DNA of 64,000 bases from Aquabacterium sp. (lineage in GTDB: Bacteria > Pseudomonadota > Gammaproteobacteria > Burkholderiales > Burkholderiaceae_C), in the NCBI RefSeq assembly GCF_016195855.1, contig NZ_JACPYU010000020.1:88855-152854 (forward strand). Reading direction: 5' to 3'. How positions within the stretch are numbered: the first letter of the stretch is position 1; every line of letters starts with the position of its first letter. The translations under genes were made by a program, and so were the position numbers. Positions 43,510 to 53,039 of the stretch are shown piece by piece. Under the pieces are notes generated by a model, which saw nothing but the letters and a program-made list of their open reading frames with translations, searched no databases and had not been told where the DNA came from.

Positions 43510-45504
43510 TCACTGACGCGACAAGGCGTCCACCGGGTCCAGCCGGGCCGCGTTGCGCGCGGGCAGGAAGCCGAACACCACACCAATCAGGGACGACACC
43601 CCGAAGGCCGCCACGATCGAGGTCATCGAATAGACCATGCTGAAGCTGCCACCACCGACCTTGTCAAAGACCAGGCCAATGCCCAGCGCCAGCGCGATCC
43701 CCAAGATGCCACCCAGCAGGCAGACCAGCACCGCCTCGATCAGGAACTGGCGCAGGATGTCGCTCTGCCTGGCGCCCACCGCCATGCGCACACCGATCTC
43801 TTGCGTACGCTCGGTCACCGACACCAGCATGATGTTCATCACCCCGATGCCCCCCACGATCAGCGAGATCACCGCGATCGACGAGATCAACAGCGTCATG
43901 GTCTGTGTGGTGCTCTCGATGGTCTGGCGGATGCTGTCGCTGTTGCGCACGAAGAAGTCCTGCGAGCCATGCCGCTGCGTGATCAGCTTGGTGATGCCCT
44001 GCTCGGCCGCAGCGGACGGCACCTCGTCGCTGATGCGCACCGTGATGTTGCGCAACCAGCGCACACCCAGCAGGCGCCGCATCGCCGTGGTGTAGGGCAC
44101 CCAGACGTTGAGGTTGTCCGAGATCATGAAGCCGCTTTCCTGGGGCGAGGTCACCCCCACGATGCGTACCGGCACCGAACCCAGGAAGATCACCTGCCCC
44201 ACGGGGTTCTCGCCATTGGGGAACAGCGCCTTCTGCGTATTCGGGTCGATCACCGCCTCTTGAGTCTGGCGGCGCACGCTGTCTGCATCGAAGGCCTGGC
44301 CTTGCGCCATGGTGTAGCCCTTGACGCGAAAGAAGTCCTCCCCCACCCCCGTGATGTTGGCCGTGGACTCGATGTTGCCGCGCCGCAAAGTCACACTGGT
44401 GCTGACAGTGGGTGTCACGCTGTCCACGTAGTTCAGCTGCGACAAGGCATCGGCATCGGCCGGCACCAGGGTGCGGATGCGGCCTGCCTGCCTGTCCCCG
44501 AAGTTCTTGCCCGGGAAGATGTCGATCGTGTTCGTGCCCATGGCCGAAATGTCCTTGAGCACACGTTGCCTGGAGCCCTCGCCCAGGGCCACCATCGACA
44601 CCACCGAGGCAATGCCGATGATGATGCCCAGCATGGTCAGCAAGGTCCGCAAGCGGTGCCCGGCCATCGCACGCAAGGCCATGGTGAAGGCCTCGGTGAA
44701 GCGATCCCAGTTCGCACGCCAGGGGTGCGGAGGCGGGGCCCCTTCCTCGCGCTTGGCCGACTGCACGGGGCGGTCGCCGTCCTGCTGCTTGTCCGACACG
44801 ATTTCACCGTCGGCCACCTCGATGATGCGCTGCGCGTGCTGCGCCACCTTGGGGTCGTGGGTCACGATGATGACGGTGTGCCCGTCGGCATGCAGCTCCT
44901 GCAGGATGCGCATGACCTCTTCACCACTGACGCTGTCCAGAGCGCCTGTGGGTTCGTCGGCCAGGATGACGTCACCGCCGTTCATCAGCGCACGCGCGAT
45001 GCTGACCCGCTGCTGCTGCCCACCCGACAACTGCCCCGGGCGATTGCGCACACGTTCGGCCAGGCCCAGGCGCCCCAGCAAGGCCGCCGCACGCGCATGC
45101 CGCTCGGCCGGGCCATGGCCCGCGTAAATGGCCGGGATCTCGACATTGCCCGCCGCCGTCAGGTCACCCATGAGGTGATAGCGCTGGAAGATGAAGCCGA
45201 AGTGTTCACGCCGCAGCCGCGCCAACTCATCGGGCGCCAGCTCGGCCGTGGGCTGGCCCGCCACCTTGTAGCTGCCGCGCGTGGGCCGGTCCAGGCAACC
45301 CAGGATGTTCATCAAGGTGGACTTGCCCGAGCCCGATGCCCCGATGATGGCCACCATCTCGCCCGCCTTGATGCGCAGGCTGATGCCCTTGAGCACCGCC
45401 ACCGAGCCATCGCCCGAGGGGTACTCGCGCCACAGGTTCTCCACTTCCAGCAGCGCCGGCCCGGTGGGCGCGGGCGTTGCGGATGACTTGTTGGGATCCG
45501 TCAT
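43510..45504 (-). CDS. macB: Macrolide-type ABC exporter MacB
   Basis: 664 residues. The N-terminal ATPase has Walker [10 protein letters not shown] (about 56-64), signature LSGGQQQRV and Walker [12 protein letters not shown]. One membrane helix near residue 290 ([21 protein letters not shown]) is followed by the MacB periplasmic core (about 310-530) and a C-terminal FtsX-type permease with three helices. It works with MacA and a TolC-like channel to expel macrolides, lipopeptides or heme-type compounds from the periplasm. It is 5 bp after macA. Confidence 0.93.
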   Translation of the reverse strand: MTDPNKSSATPAPTGPALLEVENLWREYPSGDGSVAVLKGISLRIKAGEMVAIIGASGSGKSTLMNILGCLDRPTRGSYKVAGQPTAELAPDELARLRREHFGFIFQRYHLMGDLTAAGNVEIPAIYAGHGPAERHARAAALLGRLGLAERVRNRPGQLSGGQQQRVSIARALMNGGDVILADEPTGALDSVSGEEVMRILQELHADGHTVIIVTHDPKVAQHAQRIIEVADGEIVSDKQQDGDRPVQSAKREEGAPPPHPWRANWDRFTEAFTMALRAMAGHRLRTLLTMLGIIIGIASVVSMVALGEGSRQRVLKDISAMGTNTIDIFPGKNFGDRQAGRIRTLVPADADALSQLNYVDSVTPTVSTSVTLRRGNIESTANITGVGEDFFRVKGYTMAQGQAFDADSVRRQTQEAVIDPNTQKALFPNGENPVGQVIFLGSVPVRIVGVTSPQESGFMISDNLNVWVPYTTAMRRLLGVRWLRNITVRISDEVPSAAAEQGITKLITQRHGSQDFFVRNSDSIRQTIESTTQTMTLLISSIAVISLIVGGIGVMNIMLVSVTERTQEIGVRMAVGARQSDILRQFLIEAVLVCLLGGILGIALALGIGLVFDKVGGGSFSMVYSMTSIVAAFGVSSLIGVVFGFLPARNAARLDPVDALSRQ

Positions 45505-45509
45505 GGTGA

Positions 45510-46724
45510 TCAGAACATGCCCGGTGCACGACGCATGCCCGTGGTCGAGCCGCCGCCAGTGGCTTCGCCCACCACCACCAGATCGCCCTCCTTGAGGCCC
45601 TCCAGCACCTGCGCCTGCACACGGTTGTTCAGGCCGATCTTCACCTGGCGGGTGCTCACCTTCTGGGCACCTTCCGGCCCCTCCAGCACGCTCACCGCAT
45701 AGGTCTTGGTCTTGCGATCACGCTTGCCCAGGGCCGAAGCCGGGATCACCAGGGCATGGTCCGCCTTGCTCAGCACGATGAACACCTGCGCCGTCATCAG
45801 CACACGCAGCTTGCCGTCCACATTGGGCACATCGAACAGGCCGTTGTAGTAGATGGCCGTCGTGGTCGAGGTGGACGCCGTCACCTTGGCATCGGTCTGG
45901 TCCGACTCCGGCACCGGCTCCACGCCATGCAACTTGGCCTCATAACGATGCAGCGGCTCGCCCAGGATCGTGAAGTAGGCTGGCATGCCGGGCTTGACGC
46001 GCACCACATCGGCTTCGGAGATCTGCGCCTTGATCTGCACCTGGTCCAGCTTGGCCAGTTTGATGATGGATGGCGCCGACTGGATCGCGTTCACGGTGCG
46101 CCCTTCTTCGGCGATCACGGCGATCACCACGCCATCAATCGGCGCGAGGATGCGTGTGTAGCCCAGGTTGACCTTGGCCGTGTCCACCGAGATATTGGCC
46201 TGCTTGATCTGCGCGTCCAGCGCGCCGATATCGGCCGTGGTGGTGGCCAGAGCGGCTTCCGCATCTTCCAGATCAGCCTTGGAGCCCGCATCCAGCCTGA
46301 CCAGCTCCTGCTTGCGCTTGAAGGTCAACTCGGCCTGCTTCTGCAAGGCCACCTTGGCGCGGCGCTGGGCCGTCAGCAAGGCCACCTGGGCCTCGGCATT
46401 GCGCAGGGTGTTGGTCTGCGTGGTCGAGTCGATCTCGGCCACAAGCTGCCCCTTCTTGACCTTGTCACCCAGGTCCACGTACAGGCGCTTGATCTGACCG
46501 GAGACCTGCGCCCCCACGCTCACTTCCTTTTGCGCCTGGATGGTGCCGCTGGCCAGCACCGTGTCCTCGATGTCATCATAGCCGACCTTGGCCGTGATCA
46601 CCGGCGGGGCAGCAGGTGGCGTGAAAAAGTAATGCTTGATGCCCCAGCCAGCCGCGGCCAGGATCACCACACCGCTTGCCAGCCGCCAGCCGGACAACCA
46701 CTTCTTCTTGTTCATCGTGTTCAT
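45510..46724 (-). CDS. macA: MacA periplasmic adaptor
   Basis: 404 residues. One N-terminal helix (about 14-31), lipoyl half-motif ([25 protein letters not shown]), a coiled-coil hairpin (about 100-170), the other half ([14 protein letters not shown]) and beta-barrel domains. It couples MacB ATPase to the outer-membrane channel. First gene of macA-macB-nodT. It is divergent from a dehydrogenase gene, with 68 bp between starts. Confidence 0.92.
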   Translation of the reverse strand: MNTMNKKKWLSGWRLASGVVILAAAGWGIKHYFFTPPAAPPVITAKVGYDDIEDTVLASGTIQAQKEVSVGAQVSGQIKRLYVDLGDKVKKGQLVAEIDSTTQTNTLRNAEAQVALLTAQRRAKVALQKQAELTFKRKQELVRLDAGSKADLEDAEAALATTTADIGALDAQIKQANISVDTAKVNLGYTRILAPIDGVVIAVIAEEGRTVNAIQSAPSIIKLAKLDQVQIKAQISEADVVRVKPGMPAYFTILGEPLHRYEAKLHGVEPVPESDQTDAKVTASTSTTTAIYYNGLFDVPNVDGKLRVLMTAQVFIVLSKADHALVIPASALGKRDRKTKTYAVSVLEGPEGAQKVSTRQVKIGLNNRVQAQVLEGLKEGDLVVVGEATGGGSTTGMRRAPGMF

Positions 46725-46792
46725 TTCACCAGTGTCCTTGCGGTGTGTGTAGGACGGACTTCCGCGCGGTTAAAGGAATGTAAAGTCATGAC

Positions 46793-47542
46793 ATGAAACC
46801 GGTCACCCTCATCACAGGCGCCAGCCAGGGCATCGGCGCGGCCACTGCACGGCTGCTGGCGCGCCAGGGCCACGCCCTGCTGATCCATTACGCCCACCAG
46901 GCCGACGCGGCCCAAGCCGTGGCAGATGAATGCTTGCAACTGGGCGCACCACTTGCCATCATCGCCCAAGCCGACGTCGCCGATGAGGCCCAGGTACTGA
47001 ATCTGTTTGCCATTGCAGACAAATCTCTGCCGCCCTTGACGGGCCTGGTCAACAACGCCGGTATCGTGGACAAAACCGCCTCTTTGGCAGACATGTCCGC
47101 GGCCCGCATGCAACGCATGTTGAACGTCAATGTGCTGGGGCCCATGTTGTGCGCGCGCGAAGCGGTCAAACGCATGTCGACCCGTCTGGGCGGCCAGGGC
47201 GGCGTCATCGTGAATGTGTCGAGCAGTGCCGTGCGCACCGGCTCACCGAACCTGTACGTGGACTACGCCACCAGCAAGGGCGCCATCGATGTGCTGACCA
47301 ATGGGCTGTCCAAAGAGCTCGCACCCGAGGGGGTGCGGGTAGTGGCTGTGCGCCCGGGCATCACCGACACGGGCATCCACGCCACCGGCGGTGAGCCGGA
47401 CCGTGCAACCCGCCTGGGGCCCAGCCTGCCCATGGGGCGCGCGGCGCGACCTGATGAGGTGGCCGAGGCCATTGTCTGGCTGCTGTCAGACCAGGCCAGC
47501 TACACAGCGGGCGCCATCCTGGATGTGACCGGCGGCCGCTGA
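46793..47542 (+). CDS. Short-chain dehydrogenase/reductase (SDR)
   Basis: 249 residues, classical SDR length. TGASQGIG (8-15), NNAG, Ser in NVSSSAV, YATSK active site (near 157) and the C-terminal GAILDVTGGR typical of the FabG/glucose-dehydrogenase-like group. No acidic residue ends beta-2 (IHYAHQ), so NADP(H) is more likely. The substrate is unknown. It is divergent from macA. Confidence 0.9.
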   Translation: MKPVTLITGASQGIGAATARLLARQGHALLIHYAHQADAAQAVADECLQLGAPLAIIAQADVADEAQVLNLFAIADKSLPPLTGLVNNAGIVDKTASLADMSAARMQRMLNVNVLGPMLCAREAVKRMSTRLGGQGGVIVNVSSSAVRTGSPNLYVDYATSKGAIDVLTNGLSKELAPEGVRVVAVRPGITDTGIHATGGEPDRATRLGPSLPMGRAARPDEVAEAIVWLLSDQASYTAGAILDVTGGR

Positions 47543-47565
47543 ACAAGCCCCCTTGGCCAGTGGCA

Positions 47566-48504
47566 TCAGAACGAGGCCTGAGCCGACAGGTAGAGGCCCT
47601 GCTGGTTATCCTTGCTCACGATGTTGCCCAGGTTGACCCAGGCCAGGGTCAGGCTGCCGCCACGGCAGGGAAACCAGGCCAGGAACAGGTCCCAGGCGTC
47701 GTCCTCGCGCAAGGCGGCGCCACCGGCCTCCAGGTTGTTGGGCTTCATGCGGTACTCAGCGCCCAGCACCAGGTCATCACGCAGCATCACCCCGAGACTG
47801 CCTTCCAGTTGCAGCTTGTGCTTGTCGTGACCTGGGCCACCGAAGCCGAGCAGCCCGAACTGGTTGGCCCGCGTCAGGCGGGCCGTGCCCGATGCCAGCA
47901 CATTGCGCCCAGCCAGGCCGCCCAGCCACAACTTGGTGGCCGTGGCGTACACGTCGATGTCGCTGGTGCTGGTCGCGCCCAGGGACTTGACCAGGGCGCC
48001 ATCGTCCACCTGCTTGAACTGCGCGCCCACAGCAATCTGCGGCATGGCCTTGTCCTGGTCGTACACCGCGTCCCCGGTCACCTTGAACTTGGCGCCCAGC
48101 ACGTCCATCTCGACGGACTTGCCCGGCACCACGTCACCCAGCTTGAAGGACCAACGGGCCATGGACAACTCGACGCTGTCCTTGATGCCCACGGCCGCGC
48201 CGCCAATCTTCAGGTCATAGCCGCCCTGGGTCTTCAAGTGGGTGGCGAATGCCGAGCCGCCCACCTGGTTGCTGCTGCCCGTGCCGGTGATGGTGGCCCA
48301 GGGCGTCAAACCGCCGCCACCTGCGCCGTCCACCTCGCTGACACCCCAGGTGCCCAGCAGCCTGTCGCCGGCATGGGCCTTGGGCGCCATGAAAGCAGCG
48401 GCTGCAGCCAGCCCCAGCCAGCCCAGCCGCCACCACAGCCCTTTGTCTGACAGGCGCCTGGCTTGCACGCGCGACATCGGGGAAAGGGGGGAATTGGACT
48501 TCAT
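47566..48504 (-). CDS. DUF3034-family envelope protein
   Basis: 312 residues. Signal peptide with cleavage near AHA-GDRLLG (about 45), then beta-rich sequence with a terminal aromatic residue (SAQASF), consistent with an outer-membrane beta-barrel. The GTWGVSEVDGAGGGGL start of the mature protein and PWATI fit the DUF3034 family as I recall it. Function is unknown. It is divergent from a truncated-hemoglobin lipoprotein gene and an exported cupredoxin gene; these three family types recur together in Burkholderiales by my recollection. Confidence 0.75.
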   Translation of the reverse strand: MKSNSPLSPMSRVQARRLSDKGLWWRLGWLGLAAAAAFMAPKAHAGDRLLGTWGVSEVDGAGGGGLTPWATITGTGSSNQVGGSAFATHLKTQGGYDLKIGGAAVGIKDSVELSMARWSFKLGDVVPGKSVEMDVLGAKFKVTGDAVYDQDKAMPQIAVGAQFKQVDDGALVKSLGATSTSDIDVYATATKLWLGGLAGRNVLASGTARLTRANQFGLLGFGGPGHDKHKLQLEGSLGVMLRDDLVLGAEYRMKPNNLEAGGAALREDDAWDLFLAWFPCRGGSLTLAWVNLGNIVSKDNQQGLYLSAQASF

Positions 48505-48647
48505 GAAGGGCTTTCAGAGGTGTTTTTTTAACCGCGACTACTCGGCCAAATACGGAGATGGATATCGTCCGGATGCGTCAAGATATGAGCGCAAGCTCCC
48601 TGTATGCGGGATTTTTCAGCAATACCTCAATCAGTACTGGATCTGTC

Positions 48648-49139
48648 ATGCCCCTGAAGAGTCCGTTTGCAAGCTGGCGCGACCTGAGCGCCGAGCAACG
48701 TCGACACATCCAGATGGCCGCAGGTGGCATCACCTTGAGCTGGGCCCTGGCCGCCTTGATGGCCTGCAGCACCACGGGCGCCCAGGCACCGCTGTACCAG
48801 CAACTCGGCGGCGTCGCCAAGATCGAAGCCGTGACCGATCGCACGCTGGAGCGGGTGTCCACCGACCCACGCACCAAGCGCTCGTTCGACGGCATCAAGA
48901 TGCCTTATCTCAAAAAGAGCGTGGCCGCCTATGTCTGCAAGGTGGCGGATGGCCCTTGCGTGTACGAAGGTGAGACCATGGCCAACTCGCATGCCAAATC
49001 CAATATCTCGGGCGCCGAGTTCGACATCATGGTGGCGGTCATGCGCGAAGAGCTGGACCGCGCCGGCGCCTCTGAGGGTGCCAAGAATGAACTGCTGCGC
49101 AGGCTGGCCCCCACCCGCCGGGACATCGTCAAGTATTGA
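48648..49139 (+). CDS. Group 1 truncated hemoglobin, predicted lipoprotein
   Basis: 163 residues from the ATG at 48648. A hydrophobic segment ends in lipobox LMAC (Cys40), so the globin is probably anchored outside the cytoplasmic membrane. The globin part has LGGVAKI (52-59) and the proximal heme histidine H115 in MANSHAK. Odd points: the usual B10 Tyr in the FYxRV block is replaced (TLERV, Leu67), and C97/C104 flank the F-helix region where a disulfide could form. It probably binds heme for redox or gas sensing rather than O2 storage; this is inference. An in-frame ATG 30 codons upstream is less likely. Confidence 0.82.
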   Translation: MPLKSPFASWRDLSAEQRRHIQMAAGGITLSWALAALMACSTTGAQAPLYQQLGGVAKIEAVTDRTLERVSTDPRTKRSFDGIKMPYLKKSVAAYVCKVADGPCVYEGETMANSHAKSNISGAEFDIMVAVMREELDRAGASEGAKNELLRRLAPTRRDIVKY

Positions 49140-49153
49140 ACCGGGAGTTCGCC

Positions 49154-49768
49154 ATGCACGTCTGCCGTCAACCGGTTGGTCTGAGCTTCAAGCAGGCATG
49201 CCTTGGCCCGCTTGCCACCCTGGCATCCCTGGGTGCGTGGGCAGTCCCACAACAGATCCAGCTCCAGACTGACAGCGGCCAAGCCGTGGTGGGCGCCGCG
49301 GTATCGGTGTTTGTCAAAGGGACGCGCGCCCAGGCAGCGCCCGGCACGGTGGCCGACATGGCCCAGAAGGACAAGGCCTTCGTGCCCAAGTTGCGCGTCA
49401 TCCAGACAGGCAGCTTGGTGAACTTCCCGAATTTCGACACGGTGCGACACCACGTTTATTCGTTCTCGCCCACCAAGACCTTCGAGATCAAGCTGTACGC
49501 CGGCACCCCGGCTGCACCGGTGGTCTTCGACAAACCCGGCACAGCCACACTGGGCTGCAACATCCATGACCGGATGCTGGGCTATATCCACGTGGTGGAC
49601 ACGCCCTACTTCGGCGTGAGCGATGCCAATGGCAGCGTCAGTATCGACCTCCCGCCTGGCGAGCACCGCGTCCGCGTCTGGACGCCGGCCATGGGCGAGG
49701 CCACACCCGGCGTCGAGCAAGCGTTCAAGACCGGCACCGAAGCGGTGGTGATCCGGATCAAGCCCTGA
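49154..49768 (+). CDS. Exported cupredoxin-like protein
   Basis: 204 residues from the ATG at 49154, which has GGGAG 6 nt upstream. The signal peptide cleaves near AWA-VPQQ (30/31). A beta-sandwich with a type 1 copper site is visible: H99 or H100 in VRHHVYSF and C135, H138, M141 in GCNIHDRM. This fits the family annotated as methylamine-utilisation-like, but no mau genes are present. It would be a periplasmic electron carrier or copper protein. It lies 14 bp after the truncated globin gene, so the two are probably co-translated. Confidence 0.82.
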   Translation: MHVCRQPVGLSFKQACLGPLATLASLGAWAVPQQIQLQTDSGQAVVGAAVSVFVKGTRAQAAPGTVADMAQKDKAFVPKLRVIQTGSLVNFPNFDTVRHHVYSFSPTKTFEIKLYAGTPAAPVVFDKPGTATLGCNIHDRMLGYIHVVDTPYFGVSDANGSVSIDLPPGEHRVRVWTPAMGEATPGVEQAFKTGTEAVVIRIKP

Positions 49769-49926
49769 GCTGTCACAGCGCTTTCACATTAGGCCAGCAC
49801 AATTCACCTCGAACCGGGCGCAGGGCACACCTGAACCCGGCGGGAGGAAGCTAGACCTGGCTTGCTGGTCACCACAGCCAAGGCTCGTGCTTGCATTCCC
49901 AACTTATTTGCCGCCCTTGTGCTCGC

Positions 49927-50886
49927 TCATACACCCAATAAATAGAGCATGAGGGCCACCCGGGCCTGAGACGGTGTCAACTCACCGCATGCCGCCAACA
50001 CATCCCCCTCACGACTGCTGACGCCCCCGCGGGCCACGCGCGAACTGCGCCAGACGGTCACCCCCTGCGCGACAGCCTGTGTCACGGCGGCCTCCAGCCC
50101 TTGATGCAAAGTGCCGTGGCCGGTACCGGCCAGCACAAGACCCTTCAAGGGGCCATGCTGCCTGGCGTGCGCCAGCACCGCTTGCACCATCCAGCCGTCG
50201 GCATCGGCATGGCTGTGAATGATCTCCACACGAGGGGGCTCTGCGCGCAAGGCTTGCCAACCGGCCTTGCCACTGAGCGGCCAGGGTGTGATGGCCTCGC
50301 GCCATGCGCCCGTCTCATCCAGCAGCGCCAGCGGCGGGCGGCCACCCCCATCAAAGGCATCCAGAGCACTGGAGTGCGCCTTGCGCACTTGCGAGCCCGC
50401 CCAGATGCGGCCATGCAGCACCGCCACCACACCACCCAGCCCACGGCGCGCGGCCTCCTGGACCACACGAACGGCGTCCCGCAGATTGGCGGGTCCGTCG
50501 GCATCCGGTGCCGTGGCAGGGCGCATCGCGGCGGTCAGCACCACCGGTTTGCGGCCATCCACCAGGCAATGCAGCAGGTAGGCGGTTTCTTCCAGCGTAT
50601 CGGTACCGTGCGTGATCACCACGCCGGCCACATCCTCGCGGGCCAGTTGGGTCTGGAGCGCCTGACCAAGCGCCCGCCAGACAGCCCAACTCATGTCCTT
50701 GCTGTCGATCTGCGCCACCTGCAGCGCTTCCAGCGGCACCCCCTTCAGTTCGGGCACCGCGTCGACCAGTTGCGACACCGACAACTGTGCTGCGCGGTAT
50801 TGCCAGCTCCGATCCGGGTCATGGCCGGTGCCGGCGATGGTCCCGCCCGTTCCCAGAATCACAACGCTTTTCACAAGGTCCTGCAT
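49927..50886 (-). CDS. L-asparaginase (type I/II family)
   Basis: 319 residues. Both catalytic triads of bacterial asparaginases are visible: Thr in TGGTIAG (13-19) and Thr/Asp in THGTDTLEETAY (about 92-103), with a later conserved Lys. No signal peptide, so it is probably cytoplasmic. It hydrolyses asparagine to aspartate and ammonia. It is divergent from lexA with only 91 bp between, an interval that holds two LexA boxes. The 158-bp region between it and the convergent cupredoxin gene shows no gene. Confidence 0.9.
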   Translation of the reverse strand: MQDLVKSVVILGTGGTIAGTGHDPDRSWQYRAAQLSVSQLVDAVPELKGVPLEALQVAQIDSKDMSWAVWRALGQALQTQLAREDVAGVVITHGTDTLEETAYLLHCLVDGRKPVVLTAAMRPATAPDADGPANLRDAVRVVQEAARRGLGGVVAVLHGRIWAGSQVRKAHSSALDAFDGGGRPPLALLDETGAWREAITPWPLSGKAGWQALRAEPPRVEIIHSHADADGWMVQAVLAHARQHGPLKGLVLAGTGHGTLHQGLEAAVTQAVAQGVTVWRSSRVARGGVSSREGDVLAACGELTPSQARVALMLYLLGV

Positions 50887-50913
50887 GCCACCCCAAGTGC
50901 TTGCACAAAAGTA

Positions 50914-50929
50914 CTGGACAAACCAACAG
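50914..50929. promoter_or_regulatory. LexA (SOS) box 1
   Basis: CTGGACAAACCAACAG fits CTG-N10-CAG and extends as TACTG...CAGT. Its centre is 18 bp from the second box and it lies in the lexA/asparaginase divergent interval. Confidence 0.6.
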
Positions 50930-50931
50930 TC

Positions 50932-50947
50932 CTGTATAAAATGACAG
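50932..50947. promoter_or_regulatory. LexA (SOS) box 2
   Basis: CTGTATAAAATGACAG fits the CTGTAT-N-ACAG consensus closely. It lies 30 bp before the lexA start and overlaps a likely -10 (TATAAA), as expected for autorepression. Confidence 0.8.
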
Positions 50948-50977
50948 CCAACGATTCAAACAGCGTCAGCCACTGCG

Positions 50978-51694
50978 ATGTCGAACGATAAACCCAAACT
51001 CACGCCGCGCCAGCAAGAAATCTTCGAGTTGATCCAGCGCGCGATCGCCCGCACGGGGGCGCCCCCCACCCGGGCTGAAATCGCCAGTGAGCTGGGCTTC
51101 CGCTCGGCCAACGCTGCCGAAGAGCATCTGCAGGCGCTGGCACGCAAAGGCGTGATCGAACTGGTTGGCGGCACGTCGCGCGGCATCCGCCTCAAGGCAG
51201 GCACCCTGCGCACCGTCAACGAAACCCGCAAGCGTGGCGGCGAGTCGTCCGGCGCTGCCAGCCATGTTTTGCCTTTCAACCTCCCCCTGCCCGGCCTGGA
51301 GCAACTGGTGTTGCCGCTGGTTGGCCGCGTGGCCGCGGGCAACCCCATCCTGGCACAAGAGCACGTCGAGCAAACCTACTCGGTCGAGCCCGGCCTGTTT
51401 GCCCGTCGTCCTGATTACCTGCTACGCGTCAAAGGCATGAGCATGAAAGACGCCGGCATCCTCGACGGTGATCTGCTGGCCGTGGCCCGCACGCGCGACG
51501 CCCGCAATGGCCAGATCGTCGTGGCCAGACTAGGTGACGAGGTCACCGTCAAGCGTTTCCAGCGCACGGCGCAAGGCATCCAGCTTTTGCCTGAGAACCC
51601 GGACTTCCAACCCATCGTCGTCTCGCCCGATCAGGAAGACTTCGAGCTGGAAGGTCTGGCCGTTGGCCTGATCCGCAACCAGTTGCTCAACTAG
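50978..51694 (+). CDS. lexA: LexA SOS repressor
   Basis: 238 residues. N-terminal winged helix ([37 protein letters not shown]), a linker longer than in E. coli (about 75-110), the self-cleavage bond A120-G121 in RVAAGNP, catalytic S155 (GMSMKDAG) and K192 (VTVKRF). It represses DNA-damage genes and is inactivated by RecA-stimulated autocleavage. Two tandem LexA boxes precede it. Confidence 0.97.
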   Translation: MSNDKPKLTPRQQEIFELIQRAIARTGAPPTRAEIASELGFRSANAAEEHLQALARKGVIELVGGTSRGIRLKAGTLRTVNETRKRGGESSGAASHVLPFNLPLPGLEQLVLPLVGRVAAGNPILAQEHVEQTYSVEPGLFARRPDYLLRVKGMSMKDAGILDGDLLAVARTRDARNGQIVVARLGDEVTVKRFQRTAQGIQLLPENPDFQPIVVSPDQEDFELEGLAVGLIRNQLLN

Positions 51695-51702
51695 CTTTCA
51701 CC

Positions 51703-51762
51703 CCACCAGACGGGTGGCGGGCATTGGCATCACCTGGCCGGTGGTGCGATCCCGTCTGGTGG
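51703..51762. other. Perfect 12-bp inverted repeat downstream of lexA
   Basis: CCACCAGACGGG (51703-51714) and CCCGTCTGGTGG (51751-51762) are exact reverse complements separated by 36 nt. A short TTT follows on the plus strand, too weak for a standard terminator. It may be a lexA 3' structure or an operator for the next small gene. Confidence 0.5.
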
Positions 51763-51812
51763 ACCTTTGTCGAATCCTGCCGAACTTCATCTGCTGTCAA
51801 CCGGAGTTCATC

Positions 51813-52157
51813 ATGATTCATCACCTGGCCCGTGCATTCTTCATCCGCAACGCCACCCCTGGCTCGGCAGGCACCAATCCGCCATCGGACGGCACCCGTC
51901 CGGCCAGCGCGCCGGCCGCCCGCCCCGTCAAGGCCAGGCCCATCACGCCATGGGGCACGCCTTCGCGCCAACCCGGCAACGGCACCTCGGCCATGGTCAT
52001 CCCGCTGCGGGCATCGGCACCGTCTGCATTGGCTGAACGGCGCGTGCGCATCTGCACGGACCCGGCCGATGCGCGCCGTACCGTGATTGCCGGCCGCTTC
52101 GCGGAAGTCTGCGCCGCCCTGGATCGCCTGGTGCTGGAGCAAGAAGCCGCGGCCTGA
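51813..52157 (+). CDS. Small protein of unknown function
   Basis: 114 residues from the ATG at 51813, which has GGAG 8 nt upstream. The first half is Pro/Ala/Arg-rich and probably disordered. The last 35 residues (ICTDPADARRTVIAGRFAEV...) form a predicted amphipathic helix pair and look like the conserved part. No signal peptide or membrane segment. It sits alone between lexA and the bidirectional terminator. I do not recognise the function. Confidence 0.6.
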   Translation: MIHHLARAFFIRNATPGSAGTNPPSDGTRPASAPAARPVKARPITPWGTPSRQPGNGTSAMVIPLRASAPSALAERRVRICTDPADARRTVIAGRFAEVCAALDRLVLEQEAAA

Positions 52158-52163
52158 GCCACA

Positions 52164-52202
52164 AAAAAACCCCGCTGGCATTGCTGCTCAGCGGGGTTTT
52201 TT
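52164..52202. terminator. Bidirectional rho-independent terminator
   Basis: CCCCGCTG (52170-52177) pairs with CAGCGGGG (52189-52196) over an 11-nt loop. A-runs on the left and T-runs on the right allow it to stop transcription both from the small gene (+) and from phaB (-). Confidence 0.9.
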
Positions 52203-52256
52203 CATGGATCGCACGCCCAAACTCAACCCTGGCCAAACCAGGGCCGAGCAGGTGCA

Positions 52257-52994
52257 TCAGCCCATGTGCAGGCCACCGTTGACCGAGAAGTCGGCGCCCG
52301 TGGCGAAACCGGCTTCATCACTGGACACCCACGACACCATCGAGGCGATTTCCTCGGGCGTGCCCAGGCGCTTGACAGGGATGGTGGCCACGATCTTGTC
52401 CAGCACGTCCTGGCGGATCGAGCGCACCATGTCTGTGCCGATGTAGCCTGGCGACACGGTGTTCACGGTCACGCCCTTGTTGGCCACTTCCTGGGCCAGG
52501 GCCATGGTGAAACCGTGCATGCCAGCCTTGGCAGCCGAGTAGTTGGTCTGGCCGAACTGGCCCTTCTCACCGTTCACCGAGCTGATGTTGACGATGCGGC
52601 CCCAGCCACGCTCAACCATGTCGTCGATGACCTGCTTGGTCACGTTGAACAGGCTGTTGAGGTTGGTGTCCATCACCGCGTCCCAATCGGCCTTGGTCAT
52701 CTTGCGGAACATGCCGTCACGCGTGATGCCGGCGTTGTTCACCAGGATGTCGATCGGGCCATGCTCGGCCTTGGTCTTCTTGAAGGCTTCAACGGTCGAG
52801 TCCCAATCGGCCACGTTGCCCACCGACGCGTAGAAGGTGTAGCCCAGCGCCTTTTGCTCATCGAGCCACTTGACGTGATCACGGCTGGGACCGCAACCGG
52901 CGATCACCTTGTACCCGTCCTTGTGCAGGCGTTGGCAAATGGAGGTACCAATACCACCCATGCCACCGGTCACGTACGCTACTTTTTGGCTCAT
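52257..52994 (-). CDS. phaB: Acetoacetyl-CoA reductase PhaB
   Basis: 245 residues, SDR family. TGGMGGIG (9-16), NNAG, NISSVNG with catalytic Ser and YSAAK (about 152-156). The C-terminal GADFSVNGGLHMG is diagnostic of PhaB. It reduces acetoacetyl-CoA to (R)-3-hydroxybutyryl-CoA with NADPH for polyhydroxybutyrate synthesis. GAGGAG precedes the ATG. Third gene of phaC-phaA-phaB, 45 bp after phaA, ended by a terminator. Confidence 0.96.
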   Translation of the reverse strand: MSQKVAYVTGGMGGIGTSICQRLHKDGYKVIAGCGPSRDHVKWLDEQKALGYTFYASVGNVADWDSTVEAFKKTKAEHGPIDILVNNAGITRDGMFRKMTKADWDAVMDTNLNSLFNVTKQVIDDMVERGWGRIVNISSVNGEKGQFGQTNYSAAKAGMHGFTMALAQEVANKGVTVNTVSPGYIGTDMVRSIRQDVLDKIVATIPVKRLGTPEEIASMVSWVSSDEAGFATGADFSVNGGLHMG

Positions 52995-53039
52995 GAAGTT
53001 CTCCTCTTTGGGATGAATAAAGACTCAGTCAGTCGGGGA

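Noticed and set aside
49769..49926. Segment CACCTCGAACC recalls part of 6S RNA
   Set aside because: The matching 5' arm would have to lie inside the cupredoxin gene and I cannot fold a convincing closing stem; probably chance.
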